A model generated the notes under the pieces. It searched no databases. It was not told the DNA's origin and saw nothing but the letters and a program-made list of their open reading frames with translations. This document shows positions 24,339 through 37,455 of a stretch of DNA of 64,000 bases, in pieces (the first letter of the stretch is position 1; every line of letters starts with the position of its first letter). The stretch is from assembly GCA_036023115.1 (NCBI GenBank), contig JAYKKT010000090.1, forward strand, positions 27,487,501 to 27,551,500, read 5' to 3'. The translations under genes and the position numbers were made by a program. The DNA comes from Brasenia schreberi (lineage: Eukaryota; Streptophyta; Magnoliopsida; Nymphaeales; Cabombaceae).

Positions 24339-26993
24339 TTAATCTTTCCAGGTAACATTCCAACCTTCTTTGTGGTTAGAACGCCTAGACGCAAGCCCGT
24401 CGGACGACCAACTCTGTACTGGTTTCGAGGATGCTGATGGCGCCTCTTCATCATCCCAATTGTCACCCCAGTTGTCATCCCATCCATCTGCTGTATCAGA
24501 TTCTGCTTTCCCTCCAGTTGAGATAGGCAGGTCAGTGACCAACTGTTGGTATTTAATCCCAGGAACCTTTCTGCGAAATTGAAAGAAGATCCAACTTCCA
24601 CAAATGATAAGGGTAGCAGCCAACAAGAAGAACATGATTAGATTTGGTGCTAGGAACTTGGTGTAAGTGTATGGTTTTAGAGATGAAAGGTTGCTGATTT
24701 CAGTGCCGAACACGCCTCTAAGGTTGAGAGAACACTTGCCATCGCCCGAAGTGAGCAACAATATTGGGTTGTTGTCGTATGTGCCATTATTTCCAAAGGA
24801 GACCTTCACCTGCATTATGACAATAACAAGAATAGGAAGCTCAGTTAAGCATAGGTAGGTTACAAGTTCTCTTGTGCTATCTGTATCTAATGGATTTTAG
24901 CATCATCAACCAGGTGCAAAACATCTTTTCAGCTTGACCTATTTTATTCAAATCAAGTCCAGTCAATATATAGTAAAAACCTATTTTCTTCATCTCAAGT
25001 CCGATCAATATACAGTAACATCTGAGACAGAAAAGAATCAATGATGACTGCATCTTTTCTCCTCATAAATTGTTGGTAATATCTTTGACATAATTTGAAG
25101 TTTTAGTTTTCAATTAACTCTAAAATTTCTCATATACAGCATCTTATAATTTCATACTTGAGCCCTTCTCTTTTCTTCGCATGTGTGTCTTGCATGAGGG
25201 TGTGAATGTGAATGTGTTGGTCTCCATACCCATTATTCTAGAAAATCCTTCATTGTATCCATGTCCTACTCATAGCCGTAACCACACAGAAGCAACATAT
25301 GTCATGAGAGTCCTATTTCCCATCTTCCATTGCTACGACAATCCATGGGTAATGTAGTTCAGTTGAAAGCACACCAGAACAAATATAGAGACTGGACATG
25401 AAACAACCAACAAAGAGGCAACCATTTTAGCATCTTGAAGAAAAATGAAATGAAATAGAGTTGGCATATAACAATCATGAGCTTGGTACAATTATATGAC
25501 GGTAATCATGATACATTTTCAAAATCACCCATCTGCAGCTTGCTTTAGAGTCTTAGACCTAGTTTTGAAGGATGCCTTAAACCAAGAACTGCATCAATAT
25601 TTGACATCGCAAATATACCTTTTCATTTGCTTTCTCTTTGAGTTCAACTGTTCTTTTCTCCAGTTCAATAAAGCTTGGTGCTGAAATCTTGATTGTAAGT
25701 GGATTTGTGCCTTTATTCTGGATCAAAAGAGAAAGATCCGGTGATTCTGCAATTAATGCAAAAATGGTGCCTCAGAAATCAAAAGAATACACAAGTTATG
25801 ATGACAAAATACTTTCTCAAACTTTGAAATTAAACTTTTATCTTTCAACGCTTCCATTTCTAGATGCAGGACTACTGCGCTCTGCTCTTCTGTTATCGGC
25901 AGGAATGTAGATATATTACTAACAGGCACATATTTATCAAGAGAACTATGAATTCAGATAATCACAAATTCACAAAAGACAGATTCATATGGTAATCATT
26001 GAGTTTGTTGCTCTAGCCAGGTCTGAGAAGGTGGGTTCCCGTTTCCAAATACCAAGGGATCACTATATTGGAAAGACATCAAGTGGATCAACTTAGTCTA
26101 TCATAATGATGAAAGATTCGTGTACGGTGAACATCAGGAATTATAAAATCCAAAACGCCACTAAAGACAAATATACAATACAATATCATCAAATTCAGCA
26201 AAAAGAATAACAGTTGTACCATTTCCAGGAACCCTTAGACAAGCAACAAGTTTGTTCTTCTCATCCGTGCACCTATCCGATGAATCACACTCTTCTACAC
26301 CAGAATTGTCATTCTTTGGGTGGTTGTCTGATGAATGTTGGCCCTTCTTTTTCTTCTTTTTACTCTTGGGCTGTTGTTTTTCTTTCTCAATTGCGTCATT
26401 TGTTTGATCGTCTTCTGACTTTGTTTCTTTGACTGAAAAATTGTTTCCCTTGTTAACTGGAAGCGTCTCTGCAGGACCTGATTTATTGGTTGCTTTCAAA
26501 AGTTCATCAGATTTACGGACCTTTACTGGTTCCGTACTTTCATGAACCCTTCCTTCACTCTGATTCTCACCATTATCATTTTCACTTGATTGCAGATGGT
26601 CCCTGACTTGTTCTGTACGATTACTGATGTGATTAACATCCACTTGTGTAGAATTTCCGTTCCCAAGTTCAATGTGAATCTCTGTAGTGCCACCTGCACT
26701 CTCAGATGTGTTGTTATGTGATGGTGGAACAAATACAGTGTTGTTAGGTGGCACTAAGCCAGACGTATTAAGCGTTTTCAAAATGGAATGATCTTTTGGA
26801 TGCTTGCCACCAAACTGCATTCAAATAAAGCCACATTCATGAAACACAAGGATATATGTCCGAAACATGAACCGTGGAAGCTGATCTTAAAGATAAAAAT
26901 TAATAACAATAAAGCTACCTCCAATTCCTCTCCATGAGATCCAACCAGACAAGAAAGCAGCAGAAATACAAACAAAATCCTAATTTTCCCCAT
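24339..26993 (-). CDS. Type I single-pass membrane protein (DUF7356-like)
   Basis: Function unknown. Minus-strand exons are 26993-26919, 26814-26220, 25746-25619 and 24809-24339, with GT-AG sites and matching phases, giving 422 residues. Residues 1-21 are a signal peptide (MGKIRILFVFLLLSCLVGSHG). About 22-200 are low-complexity, rich in Asn, Ser, Glu and Lys with several N-glycosylation sequons (NTS, NGNST, NRT) and a run PKSKKKKKKG. A Cys-containing domain follows (CDSSDRCTDEKNKLVACLRV, SLLIQNKGTNPLTIKISAP, GDGKCSLNL). A membrane span (APNLIMFFLLAATLIICGSW) precedes a short cytosolic tail rich in Trp and Asp (GWDDNWGDNWDDEEAP). This layout matches plant proteins with a DUF7356 ectodomain (from memory). 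No disabling change is seen. Confidence 0.85.
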
Positions 26994-27011
26994 CTTCAGA
27001 AGGAATGTCAA

Positions 27012-28568
27012 GTCTCCTCACATTGAATCGTTGACACGACAGATTGTTGATTCCTGCCACATCAACACAAAGACGAGAAAGATATTAAACTCTTTCACAT
27101 TGAAAACTAAACAAAAACAAACCCCCGCAAGAACTAATTCCACAGTTTTTAATCAATTTCATAAATCAATGATGAAGAAATCTGGAAAAGACCAATGAAC
27201 TTATAAAACCTACTAATTACGCGAATCCTGCCATCATTTTCCTGATTGGCCGCATTGCGAGGGCGAAGCACCTTTGTTTAATTAAAAGAAAAAGAGAAGA
27301 GTTTATTCAACTTGAGCGATTACCAAGAAACTAATCCAGTACCGGAGTCCATATGTCACTCGGATCACCATGTTACCATAGTCATTCAGGATTCCTGGTA
27401 TGTGATTTATAGCTGTACCAAAGCCAGCAACATGCAGGCGATTGCGAGATCCACATGGACACCATTCCTCAGATATATATATAGAGAGAGAGGAGGGAGC
27501 GAGATTTACCGAATGCAATAAAAAGGGAAATGCTGCAAAAAGAGGCGTCGGCGGGATCACCAGAGGGGGGATCCGACCGCCGGCGATTGCGATTCGGAGG
27601 CGAAGAACCGAAGTCAAAGTTCGGCTCTTTACTCCCAATTGACAACGGATACTGAACCCCCACGCTTCGTACCTACATTGGACACGAACAGGGATGAATC
27701 CAACTATTCGGACACGACGTAATCGAACTTTGGTGTCGGAACTGAGTAATAGTTACCCGAATCCAAAACCAAGCGTTTTCTTGGTTCTATTAGGCCGAGC
27801 AACCAACCAGATTACATAAAGTATGTCCCATCAAATAATGGGATCTTATAGTCAGTTCTATTATGTTTGAAACTATGAACTTTAAACTAGATGTGGTTCA
27901 ATAAGATCCGAATGTGTTGGATCCACCAATGCCTGATCCAGTCTGAGCCTGACCCGTTGATACTTAAATACTGCATTCTACATTAGCTTTCTTTGATTGA
28001 TCTATTTAACCGTTGCTTTTAATCCTGCTTGTTGTGATTAGAGTTGCAAATATTTAATTGGATTTTTCTTGGTTGCACTATCTTTTTCCAATCAACTTAA
28101 ACATATTTTAGAAAACAACTCTCTTTTGGGACAAAAGAAAATGTTGAGTTGCTTTAGGGGTGTTGCTAGAACAACGAATCAATTTTCAAAAGATTCAGCT
28201 AATCAGTCTAGTTGAGTGAACTCCTGATTGGATCAATCTTATCATAAGAAAAAGTTTATAAACCATGAAAATCTCTCTCTCTCTCTCTCACTATTTCTCT
28301 CTCTCTCTCTATTTCTATTTATATATATTGAAATCTCTCTCTATGTATATATAGATAAATCGAATCCTACTCATGACCGATGTTGTTCAACTATTATTTT
28401 TTGATAACATGAGTATAATTTCAAAGATTATGAGCAAATTTGAAAAATCATGAAAAAAAGTCTTTTATCTACTAAAAAGCCACATGAATAGATAGCATCA
28501 TTAGTGAGCAAATATCAAACCACGGATCCAATCAATCTCTTTTTATAGAGAGATTGGATCCTGCCTAT
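27012..28568. other. 5' region of the membrane-protein gene and intergenic DNA
   Basis: 27012-27650 probably holds the leader and promoter of the minus-strand gene; its GC-rich part (27530-27610) has no similarity I recognise. 27660-28568 has CT-rich simple repeats (about 28270-28350) and nothing else identifiable. Confidence 0.4.
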
Positions 28569-28613
28569 TCATGTCTGGTATGAGAAAAGACATAGTTGTT
28601 GTTGCTGTTATGA
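28569..28613 (+). mobile_element. Diverged RTE 3' tail
   Basis: It resembles the family terminus (GTATGAGAAAAGACATAGTTGTTGTTG versus GTATGGGAAAAGGCTTAGTTGTTGTTG). Confidence 0.5.
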
Positions 28614-31500
28614 GTATAATACAGTTATTTTTAATGTTATTTTTCATCCTTTTCTAAATACAAGGATGATTTGCAGGATCAAAGTGGCAAAAAAAAATGC
28701 TCGTGTGATGTTCCTGCACAGCCCCTGTTTGGATCCTTGGGCTCAGTTATAGGAATGGCAATATAAGTCGTGACAAGGAAACCTGACACGAGCACTGTCC
28801 AAAAAAGTCGTTGTTCGTGTCCATACAAGTTACCCTGCAAGAAAGCAGGTCATGATAGGATTGACATGTCACTAAAGACTCGAACAATCAAAATTTGAAC
28901 ACAAAATTGCTAACAATACAAGACCTACATAGACACGAAACAGAAAGCAGATATAACCTCAATGGTGATCTTGTTTGTTTCCATCTAAAGCAACAATAAA
29001 AATGTCCGGTAGCATTTGGGTTGGCCTATTTCTAACAATAAAAATGGACCCAGACCTACTTGGGCCCAACCCTTGTTTGCTTCAAGTTGCCACCTCTAGT
29101 CAAGGAATCCATGTCCGGGTTCGGAAACGTCGCTGCAGCTTGACAGAAACCCGAAGGCTTCAACCATGGAGACTGTGCTTCTCTGCCTTATGGTAAGAGA
29201 TGCCTACTCTCAATATATGGAGGCAGAAAAAAAGTGGCTGGAGAACTGCGGTGAAGACGAAGAGTTTCTTAAGCGTGCAGGCAGAAGGCTTCATCGAGAT
29301 ATATCGAGAATTTTACCCATCCATATTGGTGGCTCTGGTGGTGAAAGCCTATACGAGGGGTGGGAGTCTGTTGCTGGCCTTAAGAATGTCGTCCAGTCCA
29401 TCAACGAGGTAGTTATATAATACCTCTTCTGTATCCAGAATATTATAGTAACCTTGGACTTACACCTCCTAGGGGAGTTCTTTTGCATGGATATCATGGG
29501 ACAGGTAAAACACATGTGGTGCGTGCACTTGTTGGAGCATGCTCTCGTGGAGATAGACGAATAGCTTACTTTGCTCGTAAGGGTGCAGATTGTTTGGGAA
29601 AATACATTGGTGATGCTGCTGAGCGGCAACTGAGACTGTTGTTCCATGTTGCCGAGAAATGTCAACCATCTATAATATTTTTCGATGAGATTGACGGTTT
29701 AACGGTTAACCCCCATACACTCTAGGGAGCAAGATCAAACTCATAGTTCTGTTATGTCAACCCTTCTTGCTCTACTTGATGGCTTAAAATCTCGAGGCTC
29801 AGTTATAGTAATTGGAGCAACCAATCGTCCGGATTCCATAGATCCTGCATTGAGGCGACCAGGGAGATTTGATAGGGAAATTTATTTCCCTCTGCCTTCA
29901 CTAAAAGATCGTTCTGCAATTCTTGCGCTTCATACCCAAAAATGGCCAAAACCTGCTTCTGGCTCTTTGCTTTGGAAGATCGCTGGAGAAACTGCTGGAT
30001 TTGCTGGGGCGGATCTGCAGGCTCTTTGTACTCAGGCAGCAATGATTGCTTTGAATTCTAGCACTGCCGAGAAGTGCCATCATAATGGTAAACGGATTTC
30101 TCTCCCGTCATTTGCAGTGGAAGAGAAAGATTAGTTGACTGCTCTTGCGTGTGTTCCACTTCCCTGCTCTCGTAGGGAAGAAGGCATAGCTGCAAATCAT
30201 GTGACCACTTCTTCTATTCAGGGTGATCTTGTTCCGTGTTTACTGAAGCCTCTAGTTCAGTTACTTGTATCATTGTATCTTGATGAATGCACTGTCTTGC
30301 CTTCGCTGCTTTATAAGGCTAGAAATAGCATTACAGATATACTTGTTTCTGCTTTGGAAAAGAAAAAAATTCCTTCCATCTCATGGTGGTCCAATCTTTG
30401 TTATCTGCTAGAGGAGCCAAGTATCATATCAGAAATTGAGATGAATCTTTCTTCAATGGGCTTGTTTGGTGGTAGTATCTTTAATATCTTGGAGAAACAA
30501 AAAGTATATGATATTAATATCTTTACGTCTCGAAGAAATAAAAGGTGTATGATGATGATCGTGACACATTTGGTCATCCCAACATGAATGCACACCTTTT
30601 TGGAAAGAAGAAAGCAGGATTGCGGTTGTTGATTGCAGGAAGTCCTAGGTCTGGCCAGAAGCATCTAGCTTCCTGTGTCCTCCATGGCTTTGAGGGCAAT
30701 GTTGAAATCCACAAAGTTAATTTGGCTACAATGCTACAGGAAGGGAGGGGAGATGTAGTTCAAGGGATAACAAATGTGATGCCATTTCTACTTCAAAGTT
30801 GCCCTTTTGCTTTTGTGGTCGAACTCATAACCTAATTTCTATTTCAAAATTGTATTTCCACCTCTCTAGAGAGCTGCACATAAATTTCCTATCCTGCTTT
30901 TCTGAAAAACAAAAAATATATGCCTTTCTGTTAGAAGAGTTCATGGTCTTAGTATGCTTTGTCGAAGCCCATTGAAAGATCAAGTGTATGGTGTCAGCTT
31001 AGTTGTTTGTTGGCTATGGTCTTGGAATAGAAAGTACTTGTAAACAGGAAAAACATTTATCCGAGAAACTGGGAGATGGTTTCATCAAAACTTGTGAGGG
31101 ATTGAGTGCCTGGATATTGGAAGGAACATTTTATCAGGACAACCGCAGTAGTGAAGAAGTTTGAGAAAATGCAAGTCAGTGAAAAAACTTAAGGAATTCA
31201 TGTGCATAGTCTACTGCCCATGGCAGCCTAAGAGTATAGCTTGGGCCTTTGGCTAAGATATCTATGTCCTACTGGTTAGTGAGGATTGTAGGCTGTCGTG
31301 AACCATGGTTGTTTGTTTGACTAGCAGATGTACTGAAGGTAGTGTCAATGAAATTGGAGGATGTTGTGATGAATTGTTTGTTCATGATAAATTTTAGAAG
31401 CAGGTTTGGATGATTGAGAGAGGAAGGTAGTGATGCTTCATCCCCGACCTTTTTCTACTACCAGTTTTACTAACAGCTTCCACTGAACAGCATTAAAAGT

Positions 31501-31580
31501 TAATTTTATCCTGCTTAAGCAGAATGTAGTAGCCTCATCTAATTTTATCCTTCTTAAGCAGAATGTAGTAGCTGAGATGA
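31501..31580. repeat. Short tandem duplication
   Basis: TAATTTTATCCTGCTTAAGC and the following AGAATGTAGTAGC occur twice, about 40-45 bp apart, inside the AAA pseudogene intron. Confidence 0.8.
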
Positions 31581-31811
31581 GGCTTTTGTCTGGTCCATAT
31601 CTTTCTCAGTCCTCCGAAAGCATGAAAATGATATGGGTGGTGATGACCTTATTTACTGAGAGTTGATCTTGACCTAATGCTCCAGGATGTGCCTCAGAAA
31701 AGGTTATGGGCGTTGTTACATCTTGAAAACCTATCTTTTGCTTACATCTGGAGAACCTTATCTATGGCTCAGTATCAAAACTAAATGTTGTGAAAGGATA
31801 TTATAAGGAAC

Positions 31812-31890
31812 TCTTCTCTTTTGACGGGCAAGCTGGTGTAGTGGACCCCCTACAGATGCACACCTGGAGAACTTCTACCCTTTCTGGGAC
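31812..31890 (-). mobile_element. Possible SINE 3' fragment
   Basis: TCTTTTGACGGGCAAGCTGG and AGATGCACACCTGG resemble the corresponding part of the SINE at 41650 (TCTTTTGACGGGTTAGAC, AGATGCGCCGGG). Confidence 0.4.
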
Positions 31891-34800
31891 TAGGACTGCC
31901 TATAGAATATGTTATGTACCTTTTGGGCATGTTATTAGGAATTAACAGTTCTTTCCTCTATTTATGACACTTCTCTTTTGTGTCCTTAATTTGAGCTTAA
32001 CGCAATAAAACATCCAAAACATGCCCAAAATTGGATGATAGCATTTCTAGAAACTGAAGGGGCATTTTTGTTTTGGAAAAATGTAAAGTGATATTCAATA
32101 GCTTATATTTGTCGGTATTTATCATAACTATTGGAAACCAATCTGAGGAATAAGGGCTGTATGAAGATGGAGACTGAGAATTTTAGCTAATTGAAAACAT
32201 CATTGATGATCATATACTGGATGAATAAACCTGTTTATTTAGAGATAACGTCACTATTAAGCACACCATGTGAAACCTTATAATATGCAGATCAAATGAA
32301 ATTCACTCCCTTACTAACCAGAAATGTGTTTCTGTCATGGGTAAACCATTTCTATCTTCCATTAATAATGTCTCATGTGCTTCTCATTTGAAGAACCTTC
32401 CATGTTTGAAGAACCCATTTAGCACTTGGAGATTAACCTTAATAATGTGATGGAAAAGGATTTAAGACTGCTCTTTGGTACTGATTTTGCCATTAAACTT
32501 CTTGTTATGAAACTGAATGAGAAGGAAAACAATTGTGTTCACTACAGTTGAGAAAGGAACCAAGATTTTTCTTAATGTATGCTACATTTCTGATGACAGT
32601 GAAATGTCAGAGGAATGACCCATGCATAATTTATATGCCTAGAATTGATCTGTGGGCTATTGATAACTGCAACAACCAGGCTGTTGAGAAGGATATTGAT
32701 TGCACTTTAAGGACTTGAACTGCATTAGAAAAGCAGGAATCAATGTGGAAAATAATGTCCCGAGTGCATCAGAAGCATGGAACTCATTAGCGGGACAAAT
32801 TGACTCGGTCTGTTCTTCAGTGATTATTCTGGTATGTCTCCTTTCCTTGGTTCATTATTTTTATTCTGAATGCACGCAGGTATACAGACACTTGAACTAT
32901 GAGAAAAAGAGAACCAAATTAGTCCAAGAGAACAAAACATTGGAGTAGCTTAGGTGAGAGGTTAACTAGTATGAGTATACCAGCTCTTCTTGATTCCATT
33001 CTTCGCCACAACTAATGATGTGAAGACTAGTGTGCATTCTTGTGTTACTCAAAATATTAACTATTGAGGATAGATGCTGATTACTCACCAGCTATTGTCG
33101 ATTCAGTCCTGCTTCACCCACCCAAGTACTTAAAGTAGTGCGCAGGCTCTTTATGCCGTGGTAGTAAGCATTTGCAGAAGGTTATTCTTTGTAAGGTCTT
33201 TCTTATGGATCACGATATTTTCACAGTATGGTGTCTCTTCTGATCACCCACATTCAAGCTCTTACATATCCTGTTCTGCAAATGGTAAGAAGCATTTGCA
33301 GTATCTTATACTTGCACTTGCTCACACTCTCATCTTCCGCAAATGGCAATCATTAAGCATTTGGTCAATAAAAGTACTAGTGTTCTTCGGTTGCTTGTCC
33401 TTGTGATGTTCCTAGTGGATCATCACTTTTATGTGCGCATCTGCTTTTCTGCGTGGTTGAGAAATTGTACCAAACTGTTGCTTGTCTATTTTGCATCTGA
33501 TGTGATGCTACTATCTGGAAATAAATTGTGTTAGAGTACTTATTGGAATTGCGATCCATTTATTATCAGGCTACTTGTGAGATGCCCATTCAAGCTCTCC
33601 CTCTCAGGGTAAGAAACTTCTTCAAAACTGACATGCATACTGTTTCACGGACAATTTCAGCCAGAAGATTGCCACATTATTTGGTTAGTCTTGATGGGGA
33701 GTTTAATTGGGATGTGACACGTGATGCATCTGCTGAAAATTTTTCAAAAGATTTAGTTTGTATCTATCTTCAGATAATCCATAACAAAAGGCATCTTAGT
33801 GTTGTTGCCATGAGATCAGAAAATTTTGATGCTCCAGACATTAGTTTTTCAGCTGGGAGATGTTTGTCAGAAAACCAAACAAGTGTTGATGCAATTGATA
33901 CTTTTGACACTAGTTTTGCAGCTGAGCGATGTTTGTCAGAAAAGCAAACAAGCGTTGATTCAATTGATACTGTAACTCATCGAGAAAAGGTAGTCTTAAT
34001 GTGTAGCGAGAATGATCTTGTGAAGGAAAATGCTGACCGTGATGATAAGTTGGTGGGATCGGCTGAACTGGTGGTATCGGCTGTTGAAAACCTATACAGT
34101 CTTAATGTGTAGCGAGAAAAGGTAGTCTTAATGTGTAGCGAGAAATGGTGGGATCGGCTGTTGAAAACCTATACAGTCTTGTCAGGACTCTAATTTGTGG
34201 TTCTCTTCTCACAGACCCACTATCAAAATGAAGTCTACCTTGCACTTAGCAGTAGCGACAATTGGTTTTCAGATCTTAACATATCCACATTTTGCTGAAC
34301 TCGTTGGGTTACTTCAAAACTGAAAGAAGGTCCTTGCACAGACACCAGCGGGCCATGGAAGGGTTGGCCATTCAACTCTTGCATAGCACTTCCTTGTGGA
34401 TCACCAAAAGCTGTTGGGTTGGATGACAAATTTGTTAAACATAGAAGTGGAGAACACAATCTTCTTGTGAGAGGCTTGGTAGCTGTTGGTTTGTTGGCCT
34501 ACAGAGGTGCATACAGTACCATAAAGGAAGTTGTTTTGGAATTTGGATGTTAGAAAAGTCCTAGAAGTTTTGGTTGGACAAATCAAAGATAGGATTGTTA
34601 AAGGGAAAGATGGATATCAGTTTGTGCATCTCCTGTCTCAAGTGGCTTATCTGGAAGATATGGTCAACGCCTGGACATACACTTCTCACAGGTTCTCCCT
34701 TTTCGTGTTTGATCTTTGTTATTCAACCGTGCATGTCTGCATGTGTGTGTATTCTGGTTTATGTGTTACTAGCTCCTTGTTCTTTTGCAGGTTGGAGCAG

Positions 34801-35566
34801 GATGGTCAAATCTTGGGTGCGGATTCTCAAACTTTTGCCAAGGGAAATAGTAATACTTATGTGCCTAATAGGAGCCTTGCAGATGAGTCGTGCCTTGCTA
34901 AAAGTACTTCGATTTGCCAATATAGTGACCTGAACGTGAACAATTCTACTCTCATGGAGGACTTGAAAGAACTTAATCCTGTGAAAATCACGAAGGATAT
35001 TCTAGGTGCAGTCATTAACTATAAAGCCAATGATCATGGTGTTTTTGAGCCTAATATTGGAGAATTGGCATCCGATGAAAGGCAGATGCCTATGAAGGCA
35101 GACATGAAAGCCCCTTCTTATCCAGTTTCACTGATTCAGAGTAATTCCACCAAAACCCCTATTGACGTCACAACAAATGAAGTATCTGAGGATGATGATG
35201 TGAAACTTAGGGAAGATGGTGTTTCTGCTTGTGAGATGCTTAGAGGGATTGATTTCTCTAGCAGTCGAATGCCATTGGGATATCAACCCCTAGTTGCAGA
35301 TCTGAGAATGGTAATTCTGATTGTGCTGATGTATTAATTGGGGATGCTGAGCCCACCGCCAAAAACTTCATCCTTTCCCCTGGTAGTGCGGACAAGTTGT
35401 GCCTTTATGAATGTTGTACTGGTGTTTGGTTGTGGTCCAGAGTACTATCTGCAGCTCAATCAACTGTTGAAGATGCTCATGAAATTGTTGCATCTTGTTC
35501 TACAAGTCTTTTGGCGATGATAGCAAAGTCTTATGCTGATGTAACTAATTATGACATGGAATGAGA

Positions 35567-36767
35567 AGCCATGATATAATACGATAACCTCTATCGTATG
35601 ATACGGTACCGTATCATACGGCACGTATCGCCCATATTGTCTGATACGGCAAAAAAAAAAAAAAAAAAATTTGCGGGTTTCTGGCCTTTGTTCGCCTCTC
35701 TTTACTTCTCCCTAAGACATCCTCCAGTACGCTCGTTTGAGATTGCAAGATGTGTGCATGTACCATGTAAATTCAGGTTAGTTTATAAGAATTTTATTGC
35801 ATAAGAATAATTTATGAACAAATAACAATTATGACAAAATCATTTCTCTTTTGTTGCCAAATTTTAGGTATATTTCTGTTACGTTCTACCAGTTTCTAAT
35901 TACATGAAATCGCAAACAATGAAGAACAATTTGGTTGCCTCAGTTCATTAAGTGGGCATTTCACAGCTTCACTATTTTAGGATTCACCTTCCAGGCGTAC
36001 ACGACTTTCATTCAATTGAACAAGGTGTGAGCCTATGAGGCTTAGCTCAGCCTATGAAGTGAGATCACAAGTAATTAGATGACCTGATTTTGACCCACAA
36101 CATTCATCCATCATTCTTTTGTTTCAAACCACTTCAAACATTAGTTAAAAAGCTAGTCTCTAGTAAGAGAAAAAGAGGATATCATCAAGTAACAATATCA
36201 TATCACTGGAGTGTCAAAGACTCAATAATTAAAGAAATGGAGCATCGTTTTGCTTACATATAAAAATGAGCAAATGTGCCAACTACATATACAAAGATAG
36301 CAGTTTGTTAATTTTAATATATTAGAAGAGCGAATTATGGAAGATAATGAAGAAAATACACTCCTAACTGAAGAAGAGATTGCATGGATTAATGTGGAAG
36401 AAGCGCAACAACATCAACATAAAGATTTTGATTTTGAAATAGAAAGTGGTGAAAATCTTCAGCAAAGAGAAGATGAAGATTATTTAGTTGATGATCTTCA
36501 TTAAAATATGTAAATATAAATGTATTTATTTTTTCCTTCAAAATATGTAACTTTTTTAATTGTTAAATGGTGAATGATCAATATGTACTAAACTTTGCAT
36601 TATATGAATTCTTTGTAATTATCATATTTTTGCTAATTTTTTCTGATTTTTGTTTGGATTTTTTCTAATTTTTATTAATTTTTTAATATTAAAGTACGAT
36701 ACGGTATGATACGCCCATATCGTAGACCAAAACGATATACGATACGATACGCGTCGAACAACACTAG
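35567..36767. mobile_element. DNA transposon remnant (hAT-like) in the AAA pseudogene
   Basis: The 1.2-kb insert is flanked by TGAGA on both sides (35562-35566, 36768-36772; over eight bases GAATGAGA and TAGTGAGA). Both ends are rich in the palindromic motif ATACGGTA/TATCGTAT and share CGCCCATATYGT. Near the right end a 55-codon frame (36337-36504) encodes an acidic tail that could be the C terminus of a transposase. The final AAA-gene codons (ETLRGDLRGYCEAF, stop at 36820-36822) continue on the far side. The superfamily is uncertain because the terminal inverted repeats are weak. Confidence 0.6.
36337..36504 (+). pseudogene. Acidic 55-codon frame, possible transposase tail
   Basis: It starts MEDNEENTLLTEEEIAWINV and ends DYLVDDLH, very acidic. 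Plant hAT transposases often end in a similar acidic stretch close to the 3' TIR. No catalytic domain is present, so this is a remnant if the reading is right. Confidence 0.35.
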
Positions 36768-36952
36768 TGAGACACTTCGTGGGGACCTTCGAGGTTATTG
36801 TGAAGCATTTAAGGATGGATAATTAGGTAGTACTTCCTCATGTATAGATTTTTCTTTATTTCTTATTTTTTTAATTATTCTGGTTCAACTAGCAACCAAG
36901 GGCTACTGAATTAGCCATTAATATTGGTCTAGCAATCACTAGTTGGTGTAAT

Positions 36953-37455
36953 GAAGTTGTTGAATGTAGCAGCGAAAGATTGATGAACAAATATCACCTC
37001 AATTTGTTGAACACAAAGCCTTAAAAAAGACTATAATCACATAAGTGTAACAAAAGGCACTAAAAATAACAAAAATCAATATTATTACATTATCACATGA
37101 AAACTTAAGAAAACATGTAAATGAGTGAGGTATTTATACAAGACAATAAGAGAAAGAGAGAGAAAAAAGAGAGGAGAGAGGAAGGGGGACAAACTTATGG
37201 CATTCATGTCCTCCTTCCTCTCTTCTCTCTTTTTCCTCTCTTCCTCTTGTTCTATTCTATAAATACCTCACTATATACGTATTTTCCCAAGCCTTTGTTT
37301 GGCAATTAAATAATATGATTTTCGTTATTTTTAGTTATTTTGTTGGACTTATGTGATTATAGTTTTTTTCAAGGCTTTGTGTTCGACGAATTGAGGTGAT
37401 ATTTTTTTTATCAATCTTTCGTTGCTACATTTAAGCATCGGCTTCATTACATTAT
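36953..37455. repeat. Long inverted repeat, ~240-bp arms
   Basis: The left arm (about 36953-37190) is the reverse complement, with roughly 85-90% agreement by eye, of the right arm (about 37207-37455). Matching blocks include GTAGCAGCGAAAGATTGAT/ATCAATCTTTCGTTGCTAC, AGTGAGGTATTTATA/TATAAATACCTCACT, and a purine run facing a pyrimidine run at the centre. The loop is about 15 bp. The right arm is followed by TATATCAGAGTC, resembling a Copia primer-binding site, so the arms may be two LTR-like sequences in head-to-head orientation. Confidence 0.85.

Larger units (their letters stand above)
29130..36822 (+). pseudogene. 5'-truncated AAA-ATPase gene, ATAD2/Yta7-like
   Basis: Similarity starts near 29160 (RDAYSQYMEAEKKWLENC) without any N-terminal part. 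The AAA module is clear: WESVAGL, Walker A GYHGTGKT (about 29490-29513), ARKGADCLGKYIGDA, Walker B IIFFDEIDG, VIGATNRPDSIDPALRRPGR (sensor 1 and arginine finger). A second P-loop-like part has LIAGSPRSGQKHLASCVLHG. Later exons carry YMPRIDLWAID (32634-32666), LPLRVRNFFKTDM, RRLPHYLVSLDGEFNWDVTR (33590-33770), 34170-34690 and 34790-35572. Breaks include a frameshift near 29415, another near 29715, TAG at 30132-30134 in place of a Trp codon, a local duplication ending in a stop near 34109, frameshifts near 34226, 34310, 34545 and 35300, and a transposon at 35567. Introns are retained, so it is not a processed copy. Confidence 0.85.
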
